A DNA stretch of 10,091 nucleotides from Candidatus Cloacimonadota bacterium (lineage in GTDB: Bacteria > Cloacimonadota > Cloacimonadia > Cloacimonadales > WRIO01): contig JALNXV010000104.1 of NCBI GenBank assembly GCA_023230175.1, positions 1 through 10,091 on the forward strand. The letters run 5' to 3'. The position numbers and the translations under genes are program-made. The notes beneath the pieces were generated by a model, which ran no database searches, was not told where the DNA came from, and was given only the letters and a program-made list of their open reading frames with translations. Positions 6,277-10,091 of this stretch are shown in pieces; within the stretch, counting starts at the first letter, position 1, and each line of letters starts with the position of its first letter.

Positions 6277-8828
6277 CAACTCCTCCTTTTTGTCTGGTAA
6301 CCTATCAGATTGTTGTATTTTAATTCATATTTTTCATTTTCAATGCCATTGGGACTGGATATACAGCCGCTTTCATCGACAATCCCAATCCTCAATTGCT
6401 CATTCTGATTTGCAGAGATGAAGATGAATTTACCAACAAGGTCAAGCAAATCGCATTTGCAATTTGCAGGTGCCTTTGATGATGCGCATTGGATAATGTT
6501 ATTATCAAGAATCCTTACTGCATTTTTCTTTTTTTCTGTTGTTGTCAATTGATCAGAAAGAATGATTTTTGTGTTATCCAGAAGTGTGATTGCTCCAGTT
6601 TGATTGCAGGAAATCTTTTTTAGAAGAAGAACGGGGCAGGTCGGAATGTCGTTGTACCTTGTGCTGCACGTATCATTGTTTGGATTTCCGATTTCCGCCA
6701 TTGAATTGTATGCTAGCTTAGCAAGTTTCCCTTTTTCCGCTTCAAGATTCCTCTTGGATGCCAATATTATTTCTGATTGTTCAATGTTATCAGAATAGGT
6801 GGATTCTATTATTGATCGAAGGTCAGCTGGGATTGATATTCTGATTGTCTGTCTCCAGATAGCTGAAGTCCGGAATAGGACATATGGCGAATAAACCATT
6901 CCCGATTCACCGAATGCAGTTTCGGGATTGTCTAATACCTTGCTTTGCTGAGGAGCAAGCACCATAAGAACTGGTTTTGCAGAATTTGGTCTGGAACTTT
7001 TATCAAGGATGCGATGCCGCCAAAGTCTTCCTGCCCGTTGAAGAAGCATGTCTGATGGAGCAATTCTGGTTACCATGAAATCTGCATCCAGATCCAGAGA
7101 CTGCTCAATTACCTGTGTCCCAATGAGGATTCTACCTGTGTTGTACCGAATGTTCTTTCCTTCTTTTCCATAAATGGAAACCCATTTGTCTTCGATTTTT
7201 GAACGATCATTTGGAGTGAACCTAGAGTGAAGAAGGGCAATTTCAACTCGATTTTCCTTGCACCAGGAAGCAAGCGTCTTGAAAACTTCCTGTGCTTGGT
7301 CAACAGTGTTCTCAATCCATATTATCTGTTCACCATCGAGGGATTTCTCCCTCACAGCCTTGAATGCAGCCTCATCGTTGTCTTCCTCATAGTCCACTTC
7401 AATTGTTCTTTCTTGATAATTAGAAGGTGCAATGAACGAATTGCTGATTCCGTTAGATTTACTTATAAGCGGGTATAATCCTTTTTCAGCCTCGCTTTCT
7501 GAATCTCCAAGCAAAGCCTTCTTTTGCAATGCTGATAGAGTTGCACTTAGAATGATTACAGTGCAATTCAGTTTTCTGAGACAATCAATCAGGCCATGAA
7601 GAATTGTTCCGGTATATGAATCATAGGTATGAACCTCATCGAAAATAACTACTTTGTTTGCAAGTCCGAAAAGGCGGACAAATGAATGTCTTACATGCAT
7701 ATCTCCAAGCAGAGCTTGGTCAATTGTTCCTACTCCGAATGGTGCCAGCAAACTACGCTTTCTGGAGTCAAACCAGGAATAACCGGGTCTGCATTCTTCG
7801 CCAATATCTGTATAATACATCCAGGATTTTCCATGGATCAGCAATGCCCGATTCTTGTCATGAGGGTCGAGAATCTTGTCAACAAAAGGCGTAAACCTTT
7901 CATAAATCTTATTTGAAGTCAACTGCGTTGGCATTGCAAAATAGATTCCTGATGCTTCGCCCTTTGACAGTATCTTATATGCTGCATAAAGAGCTGCTTC
8001 TGTTTTTCCTTCACCCATCTGAGCTTCCAGAATATAGATGCCTGGTTCAGTAACTATTTTGTCCATGCATACCTGCATGTCGTTTGGATGATAGCCAGAG
8101 AAAACTTCTTCAAAGCTTAGACCCTTCCTGATGATTGGACGTACGAATCCAGCTTTTTCAATTGCCAAATCAATGGTCTGCTGGCTGATGTTTTTTATTT
8201 CCGTATCAGAATAAGGGTCAAATACAGAACCTGATGCAATCCAATCTGAAACCGTTGTCAGTCCTGCAACTATGGCAAGGCTATCCTTTGATAAGGATGG
8301 AGGCAATTGCTTTCCAAGTGCTTCCTCTATCTTCTTTATCGTTTCTTCACGAAGGGCTTCCCATTCCGGTCCGCCAATTGAATTTGCGCTTGAATCTGTG
8401 GCTTCAGGAAGCTGAAGTGAGCCATGATGACAGCCAATTGCTTTTGCAATGTTCTCTGAATAATCCTCAAGAGTAAGATAGCTGAATGCTCCATGATAAC
8501 CGACTTGTGCTTCTCTTTGCGGTTGTGATTTCTCAAGCCCAGGGTAGCTATTATGTTCATAATGGTGAGGTAATGTGATGTCTCGTCTTATCTTTTCTTG
8601 AAAGAACGGGTTGAGCTTTCCTATATCATGAATTGCAGCAATTACTTCTGAGTTTGCTGGAAAGAGTTTGGATTTTGATGGTGGCATCTGGGATAATAGC
8701 GCTCTTGCCACAAGACCTGTAAGAAAGCAATGAGAAAAAACCGAAATTCCAGCTTCAAAATCTTTCCCAGACTGATGAAGCTTTGCAAGAGAAGAGAAAT
8801 CTGATAATCTATTCTTCGTTGTTTCCAT
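6276..8828 (-). CDS. cas3: CRISPR-associated nuclease/helicase Cas3, type I-E
   Basis: Encodes an 850-residue Cas3, the effector that nicks and processively degrades DNA bound by Cascade. The N-terminal HD nuclease domain shows His33 (VFSHCF), His67-Asp68 (AIHDIGK), a histidine cluster at 88-92 (HHYEH), His134-His135 (GCHHGS) and Asp195 (TVSDW). The superfamily 2 helicase follows: Walker A EAQMGEGKTEAAL (268-280), DEVH box (397-400), SAT motif (428-430), motif V around GTQVIEQSLDLDADF (570-584) and motif VI QRAGRLWRHR (597-606). About 240 C-terminal residues form the accessory domain. Length is close to E. coli Cas3 (888). It is a single intact HD-helicase protein, neither split nor fused to cse1. 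The ATG has GGAG seven bases upstream. It is the first gene of the operon and shares one base with cse1. Confidence 0.97.
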   Translation of the reverse strand: METTKNRLSDFSSLAKLHQSGKDFEAGISVFSHCFLTGLVARALLSQMPPSKSKLFPANSEVIAAIHDIGKLNPFFQEKIRRDITLPHHYEHNSYPGLEKSQPQREAQVGYHGAFSYLTLEDYSENIAKAIGCHHGSLQLPEATDSSANSIGGPEWEALREETIKKIEEALGKQLPPSLSKDSLAIVAGLTTVSDWIASGSVFDPYSDTEIKNISQQTIDLAIEKAGFVRPIIRKGLSFEEVFSGYHPNDMQVCMDKIVTEPGIYILEAQMGEGKTEAALYAAYKILSKGEASGIYFAMPTQLTSNKIYERFTPFVDKILDPHDKNRALLIHGKSWMYYTDIGEECRPGYSWFDSRKRSLLAPFGVGTIDQALLGDMHVRHSFVRLFGLANKVVIFDEVHTYDSYTGTILHGLIDCLRKLNCTVIILSATLSALQKKALLGDSESEAEKGLYPLISKSNGISNSFIAPSNYQERTIEVDYEEDNDEAAFKAVREKSLDGEQIIWIENTVDQAQEVFKTLASWCKENRVEIALLHSRFTPNDRSKIEDKWVSIYGKEGKNIRYNTGRILIGTQVIEQSLDLDADFMVTRIAPSDMLLQRAGRLWRHRILDKSSRPNSAKPVLMVLAPQQSKVLDNPETAFGESGMVYSPYVLFRTSAIWRQTIRISIPADLRSIIESTYSDNIEQSEIILASKRNLEAEKGKLAKLAYNSMAEIGNPNNDTCSTRYNDIPTCPVLLLKKISCNQTGAITLLDNTKIILSDQLTTTEKKKNAVRILDNNIIQCASSKAPANCKCDLLDLVGKFIFISANQNEQLRIGIVDESGCISSPNGIENEKYELKYNNLIGYQTKRRS

Positions 8829-8879
8829 TTTTGTTCTCCGACAATTCTACCACGCTTTTGCTATTTCGTGTTTATTAAT

Positions 8880-8940
8880 TCATGATAGCATACAGGTGTG
8901 ACGTATATTGTCATGCTAATTATATTTTTCTCTTTTTTTT
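8880..8940 (-). promoter_or_regulatory. Candidate promoter of the cas operon with A-rich upstream element
   Basis: On the minus strand ATGACA (complement of 8909-8914, 5/6 to the -35 consensus) is followed after 16 bases by TATGCT (complement of 8887-8892, 4/6 to the -10). The predicted start near 8880 gives a leader of about 50 bases before the cas3 ATG. Directly upstream of the -35 the minus strand is A-rich (complement of the T-rich run at 8922-8940), as expected for an UP element. A dyad TGAC-N7-GTCA (8899-8913) overlaps the -35 box and could be an operator. The assignment rests on consensus matching by eye. Confidence 0.45.
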
Positions 8941-8960
8941 GTAGATTTCGGAAATTACAA
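8939..8960. repeat. Near-perfect inverted repeat upstream of the cas promoter
   Basis: The inner arms ATTTC (8945-8949) and GAAAT (8951-8955) are perfect around one central G. The outer arms TTGTA (8939-8943) and TACAA (8956-8960) also match, offset by a single extra G at 8944. Ten complementary positions in 22 bases is the size and form of a dimeric repressor or activator site. It lies just upstream of the A-rich element of the candidate cas promoter. No regulator can be named. Confidence 0.4.
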
Positions 8961-9018
8961 TCTGGAATGCCTTTTATTGACATGTCGCCTTCAAGTCCTC
9001 CTTGAGAGTAACATTTCT

Positions 9019-9083
9019 AAGGCCTTCTAACCTGGAATGAATCTGTTTCCTTCTTAACTAATGCATCTAGGTTCATAGGCCTT
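9019..9083. repeat. Imperfect long inverted repeat in the GC-richer intergenic middle
   Basis: Positions 9019-9033 and 9069-9083 are inverted copies matching at 12 of 15 positions: AAGGCCT pairs with AGGCCTT and AACCT with AGGTT, leaving a 3-by-3 internal loop. Pairing can continue inward for about three more bases (one as G-T), leaving a loop of about 29 bases. On the plus strand it would be part of any long leader of the NifU-like gene. Smaller inverted pairs follow: GGTTT/AAACC (9094-9115), GGCAAC/GTTGCC (9124-9129 with 9221-9226) and CCTGTT/AACAGG (9182-9187 with 9206-9211). Function unknown. Confidence 0.4.
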
Positions 9084-9255
9084 GAGGAAGATGGGTTTGG
9101 CCAAGCCTGGAAACCTGAAAGAAGGCAACGCACCTCCAGGATATTGCCATGATTGCCAGAGCAGACAGCATGAGGGGATGACCTGTTAGGGAAGATTTTC
9201 AAGGAAACAGGGGTGGGCGGGTTGCCAGAACGATGCTAATTGATGTAAGAATATA

Positions 9256-9284
9256 TTGATAGGCAATCTCGCCTAGCCAGTAAT
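9256..9284 (+). promoter_or_regulatory. Candidate promoter with internal dyad for the NifU-like/GGGtGRT operon
   Basis: TTGATA (9256-9261, 5/6 to the -35 consensus) is followed after exactly 17 bases by AGTAAT (9279-9284, 4/6 to the -10). A perfect dyad TAGGC-N6-GCCTA (9260-9275) fills the spacer, the usual place for a repressor or MerR-like activator site. The predicted start near 9291 leaves about 25 bases to the ATG. The -10 match is mediocre, so the call is tentative. Confidence 0.35.
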
Positions 9285-9316
9285 TGTTATTGAATTGTAT
9301 TATTTAGGAGGGTAAA

Positions 9317-10009
9317 ATGATTTACTCAACGGAAGTGCAGCACATGTGCCCGATAGCCAAGGGTGCAGACCATGGACCAGCTCCTATCCCGGAAGAAGGG
9401 AAGTGGGTTCAGTCCAAGGAAATCACAGACATTAGCGGTCTTACACATGGAGTAGGCTGGTGCGCTCCTCAGCAGGGTGCCTGCAAGCTCACGCTCAATG
9501 TGAAGAACGGAATCATCGAAGAAGCTCTTGTGGAGACCCTTGGATGCAGCGGCATGACCCATTCGGCTGCCATGGCATCAGAGATCCTGCCTGGCAAGAC
9601 TATTCTTGAAGCTCTGAACACAGACCTCGTGTGCGATGCAATAAACGTTGCTATGCGCCAGCTCTTCCTTCAGATCGCCTATGGAAGAACCCAGACTGCA
9701 TTCTCCGAAGGCGGACTCCCGATCGGAGCAAGCCTTGAGGACCTTGGAAAGGGAATGAGAAGCCAGATCGGCACCACATTCGGAACCAAGGCCAAGGGCT
9801 GCAGATACCTCGAGCTCACCGAAGGCTACATCAACAGGCTCGCCATCGATGAAGAGAATCAGGTTATCGGATATGAGTTCATCAGCCTTGGAAAGATGAT
9901 GGACTTCATCAAGAAGGGCATCGATGCCAACGAGGCTCTCAAGAAGGCCACATCAACTTACGGACGCTTCGCCGAAGCTGCGAAGTACATCGACCCGAGG
10001 GAGGAGTAA
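9317..10009 (+). CDS. NifU/IscU-like iron-sulfur scaffold-type protein, partner of GGGtGRT protein
   Basis: Encodes a 230-residue protein with a NifU N-terminal/IscU-like core. The segment GACKLTLNVKNGIIEEA (residues 54-70) followed by LGCSGMTHSA (76-85) and GKTILEAL (93-100) parallels the IscU pattern 'C....KL...V...GIIE.A......GC..A.AS......GK...EA'. Cys56 and Cys77 fall where IscU has its first two cluster-ligating cysteines; Cys106 (LVCDAIN) could be a third. Further cysteines are at 11, 49 and 162. The core is flanked by a conserved N-terminal extension (HMCPIAKG.DHGPAPIPEEGKW) and a C-terminal domain of unknown role, making it longer than IscU (about 128). ATG with AGGAGGG four bases upstream. 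The GGGtGRT gene follows five bases after, so they form an operon. Iron-sulfur assembly is inferred from the fold resemblance; the true role is unknown. Codons end in C or G more often than in the cas genes. Confidence 0.85.
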   Translation: MIYSTEVQHMCPIAKGADHGPAPIPEEGKWVQSKEITDISGLTHGVGWCAPQQGACKLTLNVKNGIIEEALVETLGCSGMTHSAAMASEILPGKTILEALNTDLVCDAINVAMRQLFLQIAYGRTQTAFSEGGLPIGASLEDLGKGMRSQIGTTFGTKAKGCRYLELTEGYINRLAIDEENQVIGYEFISLGKMMDFIKKGIDANEALKKATSTYGRFAEAAKYIDPREE

Positions 10010-10013
10010 GACC

Positions 10014-10091
10014 ATGATTGCTTTTGAAAACAGAGAAAGAAGAATCGAGAAGATCACCAAAGTCCTCGCCGAGTATGGCATTTCCTCAGTC
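10014..10091 (+). CDS. GGGtGRT-family protein, N-terminal fragment (runs off window)
   Basis: Only the first 26 codons are visible, beginning MIAFENRERRIEKITKVLAEYGI. This matches the usual start of the GGGtGRT family ('...FE..ERRI.KI...L.EYGI'), a protein of about 330 residues named for a glycine-rich motif near its C-terminus, which lies outside this window. The ATG has GGGAGGAG seven bases upstream, embedded in the last codons of the NifU-like gene, and only four bases separate the two genes. The family is regularly encoded next to a NifU-like protein in anaerobes, which supports the call; its biochemical function is not established. Identification rests on a short N-terminus plus gene context. 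Confidence 0.72.
   Translation, partial: MIAFENRERRIEKITKVLAEYGISSV

Larger units (their letters stand above)
8829..9316. other. Divergent intergenic region, no convincing gene
   Basis: This 488-base stretch separates the minus-strand cas operon from the plus-strand NifU-like operon. The cas-side third (8829-8960) is AT-rich and carries the candidate cas promoter and two dyads. The middle (about 9010-9235) is clearly richer in G and C and contains several inverted repeats but no open frame with a good start and ribosome binding site. The right end holds the promoter and Shine-Dalgarno of the plus-strand gene. No tRNA, rRNA or transposase remnant is recognisable. The middle may be a structured RNA, a long 5' leader or the residue of a decayed gene. 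Confidence 0.6.

Noticed and set aside
6277..6279. TTG as the start codon of cse1.
   Set aside because: It lies only two bases from the AGGAGG site, while the next codon, ATG at 6276, is at ideal spacing and gives the usual Cse1 N-terminus.
1873..8560. Many short frames on the plus strand, and a few out-of-frame ones on the minus strand, inside the cas genes.
   Set aside because: All lie antisense to or within well-supported cas genes, and none has a recognisable product or a good start.
6276..8828. Possible novel fusion or extra domain in Cas3.
   Set aside because: HD, helicase and C-terminal regions occur in the usual order and the total length (850) is normal, so no extra domain is needed.
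8922..8940. T-rich run on the plus strand as a terminator.
   Set aside because: No plus-strand gene precedes it and no stem adjoins it on the 5' side; on the minus strand it fits better as an A-rich upstream promoter element.
9017..9202. A 61-codon minus-strand frame in the intergenic region.
   Set aside because: It begins with TTG, has no Shine-Dalgarno site, and its sequence resembles no family I know; a chance frame in a GC-richer patch is more likely.

Overview
The window holds a complete type I-E (Cascade) CRISPR-Cas locus on the minus strand, the leader-side end of its CRISPR array, and the start of an unrelated plus-strand operon encoding a NifU/IscU-like protein and a GGGtGRT-family protein. 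The organism cannot be named from sequence alone. The NifU-like/GGGtGRT gene pair, the strong AGGAGG-type ribosome binding sites and the moderate base composition suggest an anaerobic bacterium, such as a clostridium or a spirochaete. That assignment is inference.

Layout, left to right. Positions 1-684 are a CRISPR array: 11 full repeats plus one half repeat cut by the window edge, with 11 spacers. Read in crRNA sense the array lies on the minus strand, so its leader faces cas2, and the oldest spacers lie toward or beyond position 1. Positions 685-739 form a very short leader that also contains a terminator-like hairpin. Positions 740-8828 are one tightly packed minus-strand operon, in transcription order cas3, cse1 (cas8e), cse2 (cas11), cas6e, cas7, cas5, cas1, cas2. 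Neighbouring genes overlap or are at most 14 bases apart. Positions 8829-9316 are a divergent intergenic region with a likely cas promoter, several inverted repeats and a candidate promoter for the plus-strand operon. Positions 9317-10009 encode a NifU/IscU-like protein, and the GGGtGRT gene starts at 10014 and runs off the window.

How it works together. Cas1 and Cas2 insert new spacers next to the leader. Cas6e cuts the array transcript below a 6-bp repeat stem. Cse1, Cse2, Cas7, Cas5 and Cas6e form Cascade around each crRNA. Cas3 (HD nuclease plus helicase) is then recruited to degrade the target. The catalytic and signature residues I checked in Cas3, Cas1 and Cas6e are present and no cas frame is broken, so the system looks functional.

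This is a known system class rather than a new one. The less ordinary points are: cas6e sits between cse2 and cas7 instead of after cas5; the leader is only 55 bases with a hairpin in it; spacer base composition and the repeat-adjacent base shift along the array; one spacer contains a perfect 8-bp hairpin; and the divergent intergenic region carries several unexplained dyads. Two gene starts (cas1 and cse1) should be set downstream of the longest open frame.
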